NCBI GenBank assembly: GCA_963971425.1
Contig: OZ020522.1
Coordinates: 1,524,168 to 1,588,167 of the forward strand
From: Bryoerythrophyllum caledonicum
Lineage: Eukaryota; Streptophyta; Bryopsida; Pottiales; Pottiaceae
Direction: 5' to 3'
Length of the DNA stretch: 64,000 nucleotides
Shown: positions 11,013-24,100 of the stretch, in pieces
Layout: every line of letters starts with the position of its first letter
Numbering within the stretch: the first letter of the stretch is position 1
Program-made: the position numbers and the translations under genes
The notes under the pieces: model-generated
Databases searched by the model: none
Seen by the model: the letters and a program-made list of their open reading frames with translations, nothing else
What the model was told of the DNA's origin: nothing

Positions 11013-11382
11013 AGGATCTGGCTAATTCACCCCGACGAGCGTTGGCCCATGCCGCAGCCTCGTCAGGGTGGTTGCCTTCGGTCCCGACCCTCCTTCTCGG
11101 ACCTGGCCAGCCCAACCCGGTTTCCCCCCGCCCGCCCAGCCCGGTCTTCCTCCCGCCCGCGCATGTGCCCGGCCATCCCTGCCCAGCTCCTTCCTTTTTT
11201 CCCCTAGCCCGTCCTTCCCTTCACCGGGCAGCCCACGCGTCGTCAACCCTGACCGGCAGTAATGTAGCAGCCGAAAAATGGATCTTGACACCCTGCTGCT
11301 CCTGCCATAGCCGCCCTCCACATTGATGACAGTTTGGGGTTTGAACCATGCTCTTGCAGGCCAGGGAGAATGTTCGTGTATA
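11013..11382 (+). repeat. Left terminal inverted repeat of the large MULE
   Basis: Inverted match to 26834-27237, about nine-tenths identical by eye in the outer 80 bases, then with small insertions and deletions in the GC-rich core. Open frames reported here (for example a glycine/proline-rich frame on either strand) are by-products of the GC-rich repeat. Confidence 0.75.
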
Positions 11383-12257
11383 GGGATTGTCATTGGAGTG
11401 CAACAAGGATATTGAACTTGCCATCGACATTCTTGATTGGAGGTTTTTGTGTTGCTTTGTTTTCTATACATCTGTGAAGAGTTGCGTGAGAGCATGGTAC
11501 TAGAGCGTGGTTTAGGGAACGTCAATCATGCTGGAATGGAGTGCGGTTTCTTGCATGCCTCCAAGTTGTTTTTTTGAAAGGCAAGAAGTTGATGCTGAAT
11601 CTAGACCATATCTTAGTGTGCATTAAGTTCCATGGCTATTTTGGCGAAGTTGCTTACAATGAATAGCTTCCGTGCAGATTTCCGTGTTTGGATCTTGGAT
11701 TTCGGTTCGTTCGGATCTTGATTTCCGTTTCGTTTGATTAAGATCTATATAATGTGCGGTTTAGTGTTTCAATAGAACCAAATATAGATCTAGAACTTGA
11801 ACCCGACCTTGCAGGGCAGGACTACACAGATATCACTTCCTTAGAGAATCATTTGTGGCCCGCTGGAATTGCCTTCGACGACTTAGGCCACCCCCTCTGT
11901 TGTGAGCACGACTACTGTCATGTAGATGACCCGTGCCAATTTCCCTCCGCCATTGTAGGACGTGGCCTACACGGCCGTGAAGCTCATCACTGCCTGTCGA
12001 ATGTTCTCCACCTTCGCATGGCCAGTCAGCGTGTACCAGAATACGTGTCTGATTCTGTGCCCTGCCTACCTGACTTCAAATGCCCTACTCTGGCTGCCAC
12101 TGACATACCCCTACAATCTTTCAAGAAGCCCTGGTCAAGGAATATTTTGGAGAAGGTTCGCGATAGTGTACAGAGGCCACCACTCGGACCGTTCGATCGC
12201 GCAGATCTTCAATGGAGCGATAAAGTGAACCAAGGGGGAGGGAAATAAACCACTAAG
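11383..12257 (+). other. MULE interior upstream of the transposase, possible fragmentary gene
   Basis: A 164-residue open frame runs 11754-12248, and an overlapping frame from 11962 encodes LITACRMFSTFAWPVSVYQN and FAIVYRGHHSDRSIAQIF. I do not recognise either as a family, and neither has a clear start or splice sites. This could be transposase leader sequence or a captured gene scrap. The 11390-11750 part shows nothing. Confidence 0.25.
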
Positions 12258-14684
12258 ATGGCCACAATATTATGGGACAGATTGGAGGATTTCCTTGAGG
12301 ATGAGATGAGTACTCGACAATATCATTGTACCTTTCTTGAGGACAGCAATCACAATTTCAAGAGCAACAGAAAGGACATTGAGAGAACACAAACCCGGTC
12401 TGAATCTGCCATACAAGAAATCAAGTAAGTATTCCTTGCCAACAATTACTGATTTATATTACATGTCCCCTTAATAGAGATCAATCCTCACATTCCCGGC
12501 TTTCATTTCTTCAGGTTTACTTGGCAATTTGGTCCGGAGGACCCCTCAAGCCAGTATAAAGCTGAAGTTCAAAGAGTATTTGCCCACACTGTGACGGGCC
12601 GGCAGAAGTCCACCAATCGAAACAAAACTATCTAGAGGGCGAAGAAGATCATTCAACAGTCTGTGATGGCTGCGACGGGGAAAGGCAAGGGTACGAAACG
12701 CAGTCGGTCACAATTAGAGAGCACATCCGAGAAGGAAATTGATTTGAACGTTGAGGCCATCGAAGAGGACAATGAAGTGCAGGCCATGATCCAGGAGGCC
12801 CAGGCCAAGCTTCTGGATGCACTGAAAACTATTGACGAAGCCGCTACACCTAGGCGCAAGACCCGAGTTGGCATAATACAGGCAGGTATGTCAATCAAAC
12901 GAGGTTGTCAATGTTGCTTCGTTGCAAAACAACTTTTGCTCGATCCAACCTTGTGCACGATACACTTCCATTGTATGGACCACATCAACAAGGAGGGGAA
13001 CCCCTGCCATGGTCTAGATTTTGGTGGCCAGAGGGCAGGGTTATCCGGTCGACTTTCACAGGCTACGAAGGACTGGATTCAGAGCTCCCTGCAAAGTGGA
13101 AAGTCTCCAGCTCAAGTGATGGCTGACCACAAAGCGAAGGTTCTTCGTTGTGCTACATTAAACTTACCTACGACTAGGGATACGTTTGTCATGCCTAGGG
13201 ATGTCTACAACATTGCTAAAACCCTTGCTAAGGAACTTTGGGAGAAGCAGCCTCGAGATGCCCTTAGTGTTCGAATGTGGAAAGAGGAGAATCCTGAGTC
13301 ATTCTACCATTATAACGAATATGGGAACATAGATTTGAATGAGCCTCCAGCAAATGACGACCCCTTCTCCATCGCCATCCAAACTGAGTGGCAGCTCCAA
13401 ATGATGGTAAGACACGGAAATAGACATGCACTTGGGATAGATGCCACCTTCGGTACAAATCTGCCTAAGGTACCCAATCACCTAAACCTTGCCTGCATGA
13501 TGCTGCATCTACATTTCTGGTTGCTCTTCTAACTATTTGATTGTGTCTGGCCTGCAGTACCCTTTGTACACAGTCATGGTTTTTGACGAGTGGGAAGAAG
13601 GTATTCCAGTGGCATTCACAATTCAGGGAAAGAGCCGTCAAGAGGACATTGTTGTTTGGCTCAAGAAGCTTAGAGATCGATGTATCACGGTACAACCAGG
13701 TTGGCAGCCTAATGTTGTCGTCACCGACAATGACCAGGCTAAACTGAATGCCATCAGGTATCATGCTGCCCTTCGTGACATGGCTTAAATATTGCAGCCC
13801 GAACACGCATATTACTGGCCATAGATCTAAACTTGCCGGGATTTCTGTGTAGGGAGGTGTGGCTTGAACGGGATGGCGTTGACGGGGTTAAGATCTTTCT
13901 TTGCCTATGGCATGTACGCAAGGCCTGGCTTGAAAATGCTATGCAGAAAATCAAAGCCAACTACCTACGTACTGACATTTTGAAGGACTATGCCGATTTA
14001 ATGTACGGGAATGGAATTCTGGAGGGCGAATCTGCAGTGCAGAATTCTAGGGCCAGGTTCCAGCAGCTGCGGAATAAGTATGGAGACGGGGCCAAGACTT
14101 TCTTCAACTATTTCGAAAAGACTTGGATTCCAAAGCTAGAAATGTGGGTTACAGGATTCAGATCTGTTCCCCATGCAAATCAGGATACGAACGCCACTGT
14201 GGAGAGCTATCATGCTATTTTGAAGTCCATATTGTCCACGTCAAGGCAGAAGTTTAACGGCCGTCGCGTGGACTGGTTGATACACCACTTGGTCAAGGAT
14301 GTCCTCACTCACTACTGGTACGCGGTTCAGTGCAAGCTCTTCGGTTTTATCAAGAACGGGAAGGCGGAAGGTATGGTGGCCAGCGTTGTCATCCGAGCTA
14401 GGGAGATTCCAGACGGGCATGTCTTCGTAGACTTGGACCAAGACATAGCGTACGTGGCCAGTCAGACGAACTTCTCAATGGTGTGGGTGGTGGCAAGCCC
14501 TAACACAAACTGGGTTCGTTGTACGTGTCCTTTGGGGATGCGGGGGAACATTTGCAAACACGTTGTGAAGGTGTTTAAGCTTATCAATGTCGGAGTGCAA
14601 GACGCGGCCATTGTACGGTATGCTAGAACTCTATGGGGGTACCATTGTTGTGGGAGGAATTCCTGCTGGCGTGGAACCTCCTAA
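12258..14684 (+). pseudogene. MULE transposase with SWIM zinc finger (one in-frame stop)
   Basis: Exons read 12258-12424, 12515-13469, 13558-13757 and 13853 to about 14684; all introns are GT-AG (88-95 bases) and phases agree. The only lesion seen is a TAG at 12633-12635, after which the frame stays open. The DDE catalytic triad of MULE transposases is visible: Asp at 13440 (GIDATFGTN), Asp at 13726 (VVVTDNDQ) and Glu at 14202 (NATVESYHAILK). FLCLWHVRKAW lies between the last two. Near 14520-14565 the SWIM finger CTCPLGMRGNICKHV supplies CxC...CxH ligands. These enzymes cut and paste Mutator-like elements by acting on the terminal repeats. A further frame to 15045 with a coiled-coil look (RADLHDFAIQNVDLRGHLLA) may be a spliced C-terminal exon. 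The N-terminal region before residue 130 is not recognised. Confidence 0.8.
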
Positions 14685-14699
14685 GGCGGATGGAGTGCC

Positions 14700-15045
14700 C
14701 GGCGCAACACAGACCCAAGGTAAAAATGCCAGAGACATTGACACATCGAATCCACAAAAACAATTGGCGGATATCACCTCCACTAGGGCTGATCTCCATG
14801 ACTTTGCGATTCAGAACGTAGACTTGCGGGGACATTTGTTGGCTGGCCTCAATGAATTGAAGGGCAAGGTCTCAAACTTGAAGGCGAGAGCTGATGCTGG
14901 CATCCTACATCCAGCATCTCAACCGTCGTTTCATTTAAACGAGGGGAATAACACCAAAAGGCGATTCAAAGCATGTAGTGAATTAGGTAGGCATAAGTCT
15001 GGATCATCCATGAGGCCAAGTAGACGGCAAACAGGTGGCTCATAG
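14700..15045 (+). other. Possible extra C-terminal exon of the transposase
   Basis: The frame from about 14690 to the stop at 15045 contains a leucine-heptad stretch (HLLAGLNELKGKVSNLKARA) and a basic tail. It would join the transposase if an intron removed the region just after the SWIM finger. Donor candidates exist near 14617 and 14636, but I cannot decide between them. Confidence 0.3.
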
Positions 15046-15977
15046 GAGGTTCTTAATTTTTCCATAACTATACAGTAGTTCTGGCATTTCCTGCCCAGTT
15101 TTTTGGATTTCTACTGTTCCATATATACCTTCTGTACGTTGATTTCTTATGTCTATAGGAAGTTTGATGTTCATTAAACTAATGTCGTTTTGGACTAAAC
15201 TCTGAAATGGGATCACCCCTCCCCATCTTTTTTTTCAATTTCAGTTTAATTTTATGAAGGATAGCTCCAATATTTCAATAATTACATTTTATATAATTAT
15301 TTCTCTCCATGAAAATTTCTCCATGATGGAGAAATTTTCATATTCTCCCTTTCTTCCATATTCTCCCTCTCACTCTATTCCTTATTCAGCTTTTTTTAGA
15401 CAATTTGATGTCATTTTTCTTCTCTGTCTCATGTTTGTTTTATTTGAAAATATTATCTTATTTAATTCATGTTTAAATTCTGAATTCTTTTTCTGGATTA
15501 TCGGTTTTTTTAATATTTAATAACGTTTTGTAAATCTACAATCGTGTGTAAACATTTGATTCCTTCTTTTCTTCTTTCCGGTATTAGTTGTCCCTTGCGA
15601 TTTCCCTCCTCCTTTTATCATTTAGTCCAACATTAATGCTTTACATGTTCCTAAGTGGGACCAGATAGTTTAGGCCATGTTCAAGGCAATGTTCCCGGCC
15701 TTCCATCCAACCATAGGCCGTCCATCATATATAAAATGCATTGAGAGATTATTACTACTCATTGTAAAAAGTTCATGTTTTAACAATGGTGTGGGAAATA
15801 ATTTAAACCGTAAATACATAGCGATAATATAACGTAGAGTAAGTCCCGTTTACGTACTCTGAACGGGAATCATAAGTACACCTACACTAGAACACACGTA
15901 CGCAGCAAAACAAAAACATCAACCTCCATACTTACTAAGCCTAATCAAAACAAAAATTGGACGAACTATCCAGACTT
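15046..15977. other. AT-rich spacer between the convergent MULE genes
   Basis: This spacer separates the 3' end of the transposase from the 3' end of the minus-strand accessory gene. It has no coding signal. It contains a perfect inverted repeat at 15309-15341. Confidence 0.5.
15309..15341. repeat. Perfect 33-base palindrome (16-base arms, 1-base centre)
   Basis: The left arm ATGAAAATTTCTCCAT and the right arm ATGGAGAAATTTTCAT are exact complements around a single G. It lies in the spacer where transcripts of the two convergent genes would end, so a transcript 3' hairpin or a cruciform is possible. Function is unknown. Confidence 0.7.
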
Positions 15978-17880
15978 CTACGCAGCCTGATATGTTGTCA
16001 CAACGGCAAGGCCTTCTCCATCCATGGAGACATCGTCTAGAACCGTGGCCAGGCCAACCGCGGAGGTCACCTCCAGAGGAACTGCGGGAAGGACTGCAGG
16101 TGGCAACGCGATGTGGCCTGCAGATGCCAGGTCAACCGTGGAGTACGCAACAACGGAAGTCACTTTTGATGTGCCCACGGCAGTACTGGGCATGCCCGCC
16201 ACCAATGTCACTCCGGAGGGTAACTGTGCTTCCTCCGCACGCCCAAAACCTGCAGCCAAAATGTCTTTGGCTACGACCAAGGCCTCCGCGAACGAGTCAT
16301 TGGCCGCCCCGAATGAGCTGGGTAGCTGAGCTTCCATGGAGCCCATGAATTCCGCCTGGTCACCATCTACAATGATCTTGTCCAACTTCGCACGGCAAGC
16401 TGCAACACTAGCCACCATCAGATCTCAGGACACAAGCTGCAACCGCTCCTGGATACCTGGTGGCCACACACCCATAGCCTCTACAGAACCTACAGCATAG
16501 CCCAAAGAGATATTCTCACGCAAGAGGAGAACATGGTCAAACCTAGGACTCTCCAATGGCAACACAATCGACCCATCCTTGACCCACAACTTGCGAAGCT
16601 CATCGGCCATGTTCGCGTGCAAGATGTCACAGCACGCGAACACAAACGTTGCCCGCAGCCAGTGAACATATTCACTACGCAGCTCGGAGTTGATGTCTCG
16701 CATCTCGAGCGTATCTCGAAAAGCGCTGAAATGTGGTCCGGTGGTATCTATATCGGGAAAATAAATCTTCCCCATGCGGACGAGTTCACGCATGGCTGTG
16801 AACACCTGAGACATTGGTCCATCCACACTTCCGTCTGCCGGTAATCCACGCACAGGACACGTCATGGGCACCCTGTAGCCTCTGACATTGCACGAATGCA
16901 ACTTCAGGACGCGTGCAAATGGTGGCGGTGTGACATCCAGCTTGCCGCCCCGCTCCTCCTCTAACATCCATGATGTTAACACATCAAACTCCACGTCAGA
17001 ATGCGAAAAGGGACGCTCTATGACGGGTGGAATCGGTAGCATACTAAAAACACAAAAAAATGGAGACCATGCCCACTAAGAACTCTCCAAGTTGATGGCC
17101 ACGCGATGATCATATGCGCCAATGCAATGAGAAATATATGCACTCCTCTCTTCTGCGATCTGTGCAACCTTCGCCTTCCAATGTTGGAGGCGGTCTTCGT
17201 AGGTAAACACCTCATCGTGGTGGAGGTAGAACTTCTCGATCTCCTCCTCCATCAAGGCCTCTCTCTGTCGCATGAAAACATCTTTACAAGCATCGGTGGC
17301 ATCCATGTCACGGGTAGAAATCACGTCCTGCAATATCCAAATTGGACACATGCACCGTTATCAATCACAATTGTTATGTGTGGTACAAAAATAGAAATAG
17401 ACGTGGCCAACAACTTACAAGGAGTTGTAAGTCGCAGTGGACTGCTCCCCAAGCGCGGAAAAGTAACTTTGGCAATCGTCCATTGCCGTGCATTGCCCGC
17501 AGCGTGGATACGAGCCTCTCCAATTCGTTCAACTCCGCCAATGGAATGACATCACCTATCAACTTCACAAGCAAGTATAATCCAGGAGCCGCTGGAAGGG
17601 CATCTGGCTCCAAATCTGGATTAACATCCGGAAATTTGAACTTGGCTTCTCCTATGATCTTTGCGAGCTCCCGGGCCCTCGAATCGCTTGCCCGCCAATC
17701 TGGAACTTCGCGCTGAAGGCCATCTTCGGTTTGGCCACAGTGGGGGCTGTCCGGGGCAGGTCCCCCAAGGCCTGGACTGTCTTGCGTTGAGCTGTCCGGC
17801 ATAGGCCCGACATATTCTGGACTGCTTGGCGGGGGGGGTGCCCTCCGGAACCCGACGTTGTCGTGATGCGATACAGTTCA
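15978..17880 (-). pseudogene. Degenerate accessory gene of the MULE, convergent to the transposase
   Basis: Reading leftward, a frame starts MNCIASRQRRVPEG at 17880 and shifts frame at an eight-G run (17831-17838). It then continues through ELAKIIGEAKFKFPDVNPDL to a clear donor at 17419/17418. The next exon begins at 17327 (DVISTRDMDATDACKDVF). The frame from 17042 (MLPIPPVIERPFSHSDVEFD) runs to a TGA at 16425-16427 and stays open in the same frame to 15978. The one doubtful junction is near 17043-17076, where the best-fitting intron would be only 33 bases. I recognise no domain. A gene convergent with the transposase is the layout of mudrB in maize MuDR, but no sequence similarity to MURB is claimed. 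Confidence 0.5.
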
Positions 17881-19271
17881 TGATATAAAAAATAAGATTG
17901 AGAAGAAAAATGGAGAATTTAGCTGGTTAAGGTAATTGTGGAGAATAAACGGCTTTTCCTCAATTACCCTACCAGGCCAGAAGCTTATCTTAGAGGATCT
18001 TTACTACATCTTGTCATTAGCTCAGGGCTTAGGAGCGTCCACCAGCTGGATTTGCTGCTGATTCCGGCAGTCCCCTGACCACGCGAGCGCCAGCCGCTCT
18101 GACAAGCCAAGGAATCGAGGTCGGACCGGCGAGGTGCAACGAAAAGCTTAGCCAGCCGAACTAAGCCGCGGTCGATGGCAGTACGTGGGCTCTATTGATA
18201 TTTAAGCTATTCTCTTACTCTTCTGAGATCAAAAAACTTAAACAGAGTGCTATGATATTATAGTTTGTAGTAGAAATAAGAAATGTTTAGTTTGGGGATT
18301 AGTTTAGAGGGAGAAATATAGTGCCAACTTGTAGTAGAGTTATAGGTTAGAAAATAAAAGTCAAGCTAGGCTTATGTGGGAAGATTTAGATAAGATTTGG
18401 AGGTAAATAGACTTTGGCGTCCAAGGGTGAGTCAAAAGGAAGGCAACAGAGGCATGGGCTGATTTAGGCCCTTGACTTTCCTTCCCTCCTCCCTCGGCCA
18501 AAGCCTTCTCCATTTAGTATAAAAGACGCTCAGGTTTTCTTGTGTGACAGGTACGATTTTGTGGATTTTGATGTCAGTTTTTAGAGTGATGTAGAACTTG
18601 TTAATAGCTTTTAACAAGGTATCACACGCTCCAATCGAAGTTATGTAGAAGCTGTGGTGTGGATTTGAATAAAAGAGGGTACTACTGCCATGAATTTTCG
18701 AGAGGAGTAACTTTGATTCCATGTAGAAACTTGTATACAAAGAGTGAGATAGTGAATCTTTGTACGTATAGTGGTGATTGTATTAGCTTTCTAATGAGCT
18801 ATTACAAGCTCAAATCCGAGTTGTTATGGAGCCATGGCACTTGATCTATTGAAGGGGTGTTCTCGGAAGAGCGGTTTTCATTCCACAAATTTAAAGCAAA
18901 GACTTTGAGTAACCATAGTTCATTATGATTAGAGCCAGTAGAGTTGAAACTTTTGTCAGTTGTTTATCTTGTTGTTAGCTTTTCAAAAAGCTATTGCATG
19001 TGTTTATATAGTTAGTTTAGAAGTAAAAGAACCCGATTTAGTGGGAAGGGGTTCAGCTGCCCATGTTAATACAACTTCATGTTTGACTACTTGCAAGGGT
19101 TTGTCAAGATGAACCAAAAACTCGACTTTCTATGTAGATCAAGACTTTGGTCATCATTGTAGATTAATGGAATTCATATTTGTGGCATCTTCGTTTTCTT
19201 TTTACTGAAACTGGTAGCAGCCAAGAACCCAGCGTTTTCCCAAGGCAAATTCTTTCTCCACGACAGCATGT
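17881..19271. repeat. Non-coding interior with low-copy repeat tracts
   Basis: No gene is visible. From about 18540 to 19000 short phrases such as TTTCTAATGAGCTATTAC recur in varied form. They resemble, on the opposite strand, the diverged repeats at 24.9-25.5 kb. This suggests pieces of one repeat family on both sides of the nested CACTA element. Confidence 0.35.
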
Positions 19272-20578
19272 CTAAAGAGGATCAGCGGCGCTAAACTGAA
19301 GTAGAAGTGGAGCACTGGCTAGATCACTGGGAGAACCGTGTGCAGGAGCTTCGGCATGATGGCTGGAATGGAGAGGATGAGCTCCTCCGGGTCGGGTTGT
19401 GGCCTCCGGAGGCACGCGTTGGGGTGGCCTACATCGGAGATTCCGCTTGGACATTGAGGGTGTGACTGTGGCCGCCGCAGAAGCACGCTGTTGCTTGGCA
19501 GCCCTTGGTAGAGTTCGATGCTGGCTGGCTTCTTCACGGCTGTCTCCCTTCCGCCTCGGTCCTCTCCTTTTTGGCTCAGAACTCTGCCCTGCACTCTGGG
19601 AGGCAGCCATGAGATCCGCAACCGACATACCGGCCATGGCTACATTCGAGAAAGTGGAGTGAATCCCCGGTCTTCGTTTCCGGTTTGGCCCATCGTCCTC
19701 CCTAGAGCTAAGGAGCTCTATTGGATTTGAAAGTGGTAGAAGGGCCGAGCTGGTACATGTGCCCTTCGTCCACTTCGCTGTCTTGCCTGTCATCACAAAA
19801 GGAATGGGAATACAATACTTCTGGAAAACATCCCGAGCATCTCTATTGCCATCGACTCCACGTGAAGGGTAGATCTTCAAGTCCCCATCTTGCTCGTAGT
19901 CGAAGTCCTTGCAGAGCCGCTCCTGCCGGTGATATCCAAGTGTCGATGAAGTCCTGGCCACAATACCGGCAAAAGAAAGGGACCTTCGCCCGCGCTCTGG
20001 AGCCTCCCTCCCATGATTTCTCGCGCCTCCAAAGGGTGTTGATCTCTACCATCAACAACTCGTACTCAGAGATGGTGAATGCGCTACGGTTTGGAATGCA
20101 GCGTATCCACTGACTCTGGCATACAATAACCCCTTCTTCACCGAATTTGCCCCCCACCATAAGCTACACATGGGACGGCCTCTATTAGAATAGGGCAGGC
20201 CAGATTTGGTGCAAATATTAAATGAAGGGCAGGACTACACGTACCTGGGGAACAATACCAGGTTCGCATTGTTTGATGTAGTCCCGCCAATAAGCACTCA
20301 GAGGGGCCTCATCCAATATCGTGGCCCTGGCCCTGAGCATCCTCAATTCGTCGATGGCATCCTGAATTCGTAGATTCCGTAAGTCTGGGACACCCGGGTC
20401 TCTCACCTAAGTCCACGCCACAATCAAATATGCGTAAGGCAGGCCAGTACAATAGAAACATGGAATAAGTTGGTCTAAATAGATCTTGGCCTATGTATGA
20501 ATTGATTGAATGAAACATCCAAAAGAAGTACATAATGTGGCCACAGACTCTCACCAAGCTATCAATCACAGTGGCCAT
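19272..20578 (-). pseudogene. Second accessory reading frame of the MULE (frameshifted)
   Basis: Exons read 20578-20555 (MATVIDSL), 20406-20245 (VRDPGVPDLRNLRIQDAIDE and following) and from 20163 (LMVGGKFGEEG) leftward, with GT-AG junctions that keep phase. Near 19935 the frame shifts: CRYCGQDFIDTW is followed in another frame by GYHRQERLCKDFDYEQDGDL and a proline/arginine-rich tail ending at 19272. The CxxC and a later Cys hint at a small zinc-binding unit. The starting MAT resembles the transposase N-terminus (MATILWDRLEDFL), but similarity stops there. It may be a separate gene or the 5' part of the frame at 15978-17880. Function is not recognised. Confidence 0.45.
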
Positions 20579-20989
20579 GATGATGAAGGTAATACTCTTC
20601 AAAAGCCAGATCTGAAATCCTAAAACCCTAAACCGTACACCCTACCTATGAATTAACTCTAAAATACCTTGGCCTACCCTAAATCCTGAACTAAGTTTAA
20701 CTTTTGCAATGTTACTATGGCCGTGGGAGGTGCATGCTGGCCTGCGTCATCTAGTGTGGCATGGTGATGGTGGAGCAACCAACTGTTGAAATGGCGTTGA
20801 TGCAAAAACTAGCCTGCTGCTACTAAGGGCACAGTAGGTTTGACAGCACTCATCAATCACAAGAAGGGTTTAAAAAAATATATATATATCGAACATGGAA
20901 AAGGTCAGATGGGAGAATTATAAGGGACTGATCGAAAAAATCACTAAACTCTTGAGTGGAGAAAGAAAAGACGCTTACCTGAAACACGC

Positions 20990-21103
20990 CCAGCTCGCGT
21001 CCAAGTCGCGCTCTCCCGCGCCCACCTCGCGCTCTGCTCGTTCTCCCGCATCTACGCGCGCTATGCTCAAACCCTGATCGCGCTCCGATCAAACCCAGCT
21101 CGC
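20990..21103 (+). repeat. GC-rich minisatellite, part 1 (left of the CACTA insertion)
   Basis: Irregular repeats of CGCGCTCTCCCGCGCCCA and CTCAAACCCTGATCGCGCTC. The same array resumes immediately after the CACTA element at 24129 and again at 26245-26690. Confidence 0.6.
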
Positions 21104-24100
21104 CACTATAAGAAACCCCTGTTTTTTGTTATGTCCTTAATCATGTCAGCGTGTTTTTTTGATGTCTTGGAGCTAGCCAGTAATGTCCCCGTGAACGTGA
21201 GGATGTCCACGAGTCAATAATGAACAGTGGAGGTGGGAGGGTCCCGAAACGCGCGTGCGAAATAGGAGACGCGACGATGTCTCCACCAACGCGCCCGTCT
21301 CCGAGGACGTCATCGAGGACATCTTGGGTGATGCAAAACTGCCACGCTGGCAGCGGACAAGCGTTTCACCTGAGGTAAGAATGTCGAAGTTACTGTTGTG
21401 CAAGGTAGAAAGCAGTCCAACGTTAAAAAAAATAGCGAAACGGGCAGCGGTATGCAAGAGGAGAAACAAAAGGGCACGAGCCTTATAAAACAAGATTTTT
21501 TTTTTAAAAATATATAAAAAATTAAATATATAAAATTGAAGAATGTTCTGATTATATTTATTAACTTTGATCCTCTGAAATTTCTGATTTGTCCACTTCG
21601 TATCAAAATGGTTTCCAAAATAAAATTTAATTTTAAATATCAAAAATACAAAATATTAATTAATATTATAATAATATTTTATAAAAACTGATTATTCTGT
21701 AATTAAAGCGGACATATTAAATTCAGTACTGTATATTTAAATATTAAATAATATTTATTAATTAATATAATATTAAAATACCACTTTTCTATCAAAACCA
21801 GAATTATAAGGAATTTAGGGTGATTTTGTAAAGTCCTTGGTGGCTTACCCATGCGGACATATTATATATTTTGTAGTTTACAGCACTTCATCTACATGGC
21901 AAACACAATTCCATGTCAGACAAGGTGACACGTCATTTTGTGTATAGGTCCACGTCACTTGAGACATCCAATTGAAGATGTCTCGAGTAACGTCTACATG
22001 TCTTTGAGGACATCCCACAGAGACGTCTCTGAAAACATCAGCAGTGTTTGGCAAAACATTGACATGTCCTGGAAAACATCATCGTGTCTTGCAAAACATA
22101 ACCATCAAGTAGGATGAATTTCGTCAAGTTCATTGGATGAATAGAGGCGGCGAGGGTTAGCTGCTGCAGCCATAGTTAGGTCATGAGACCTTTAAGTAGA
22201 ATTTGAGGTTGCACAAAGCTCACTTTGGCCTTCATTTCTCCAAGTAGTTAGAATTTAGAATGTAGAGGTTGGAGTTTTAGAGTGTAGACTGAGTTTACAA
22301 GTTAGAATGTTAAAGTTTAGAGTGTAGAGGTTAGAGTTTTAGAATTTGAGAGTGTATGGTTTAGATGTTAAAGTTTGAGAGTTTGAGAGTGTTAGAGTTT
22401 AGAGGGTAGAGGTTAAAGTTATATAGTATAGAGTTTAGAAGTTAGAAGTTAGACTTTGAGAGTGTAGAGTTTAGAGTGTAGAGGCAGCAAAGAAGAAATG
22501 AAGAAAGAAGCGTGCAGGTAGGCGAGTAATTGCACAATCTAATGCTGGCCCAAATGAGACTTAGGTGAGCCACTGCATGATGTATGAACAACACGGGAAA
22601 TCTAGAAGACGTCTTCAAAGACGTCCAATCAAAGGCGTCGACGTTTCCATGAGCGTCTGAGATGTTTGCTAGAACATCCCAAGAGACGTCTTGTCACATG
22701 ATGCAGGTTGTATTGCACTTTGTGGGGCATGTTGAACGTTCACACAGTGCTGTGATTAGAACTAACAGTTTATGGACGTTGTTCTACTAACTAGATTTAT
22801 AGCAATTTCCTTCTTTTGTAAATCCCTTGTTTAACCGCATGCGTTGTTGGCCTGTTGAACATGTACAGTGTTGGACATGCAATGTCCTGTGAGCGACATA
22901 TAGACGTGACCATGTTGTAGAAGACGTATGCCGCAACACTTAGGAAACACAGGGACGTCTTTTGAAACATCCCCTTGTCTATGGAGACATTCCTCGACAT
23001 GTTCACAAACGCGGCAATGTTTTAGGCTACGATGTCGTGACACTTTAGCGACATGGGGATGTTTTATGAGACGTCTACTTTTCAAGGGTTCAGTTTCTTT
23101 CTCGGATCAGATAGACGTGCGGATGTATTTTCAAACGTCTCGGTCTACGTGATGATGTCTTCAGTAACACCTATGACATGGCGAGTGGATGTCTTTCGCG
23201 ACGTCTACATGTCGTCGTTGATGTCTTGGTAACACGTCACATATGACGCACAGATGTTTTCAGGGACTATTATAGGGTCACGATGACGTATTTCATAACA
23301 TCCATAAATTTGAAGTAGATGTTTTCAGAGACGTCCTGAAGAACATTATGACGTCATCATATAGACGTCCGCGCGTTCACAACGACGTCCACATAGAGAG
23401 TACTCGTGTCTTCTATAGCACGTCTCGTATCCTCCAAAACATCATCAAATACACGCCGTGAACAATACCATGTCTCAGGAGATGTCACGTCAGACACGCA
23501 TAAATTTTATGAGACATCCGCGATGACACCTATAACCACGTACATGGATAAGCAACGTACCTCAGAACTTGGTCATGTCTATGGACATGTCCTGTGCAAC
23601 ATGGCAATGTTCGACAAAACGAACATCCAGAGCTAGTACGCGTCACTGTAGACATCCACGTCGACATCTCCACGTCAATCTGGGACGTTTTGTAAAACGC
23701 AGCCATGTTTCTAATGACGTCCCACCAAACATGAATCTGAAAAAAAAACGGCCCAAATCTGTGCTGACATGGCACGCCACGTCACTCTTTTTCCGGGTCC
23801 ACATCAGAGGCCACGTGGGTCCACGTTACATGCCACGTCAGATGCCACGTCACCAATGGAGAGGATGAATTTCTCGGCCATGTGGCACTACCTGTCATCC
23901 TGCCGCTTAGGTGTCATCTACGTGGCGCCCAGTTGGCACCATTTCCAGCCTCCCAAAATCTCCGAAAATCGTCCCTGTCACAGGGATGTCCTCACGTTTT
24001 TTGTGATGTCCCCACGCGTTATAGCGTGTTACACGCGTTGGTACGTCAGAGGGATGTAAATTCGGATGTCTACATGTCTCCTGGGACATGATTCAGGACG

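Noticed and set aside
11022-11525. Long GC-rich frames on both strands in the MULE end, glycine/proline/arginine-rich
   Set aside because: They fall in the terminal inverted repeat, recur at 26.9-27.2 kb in other frames and lack any domain; a by-product of GC-rich sequence.
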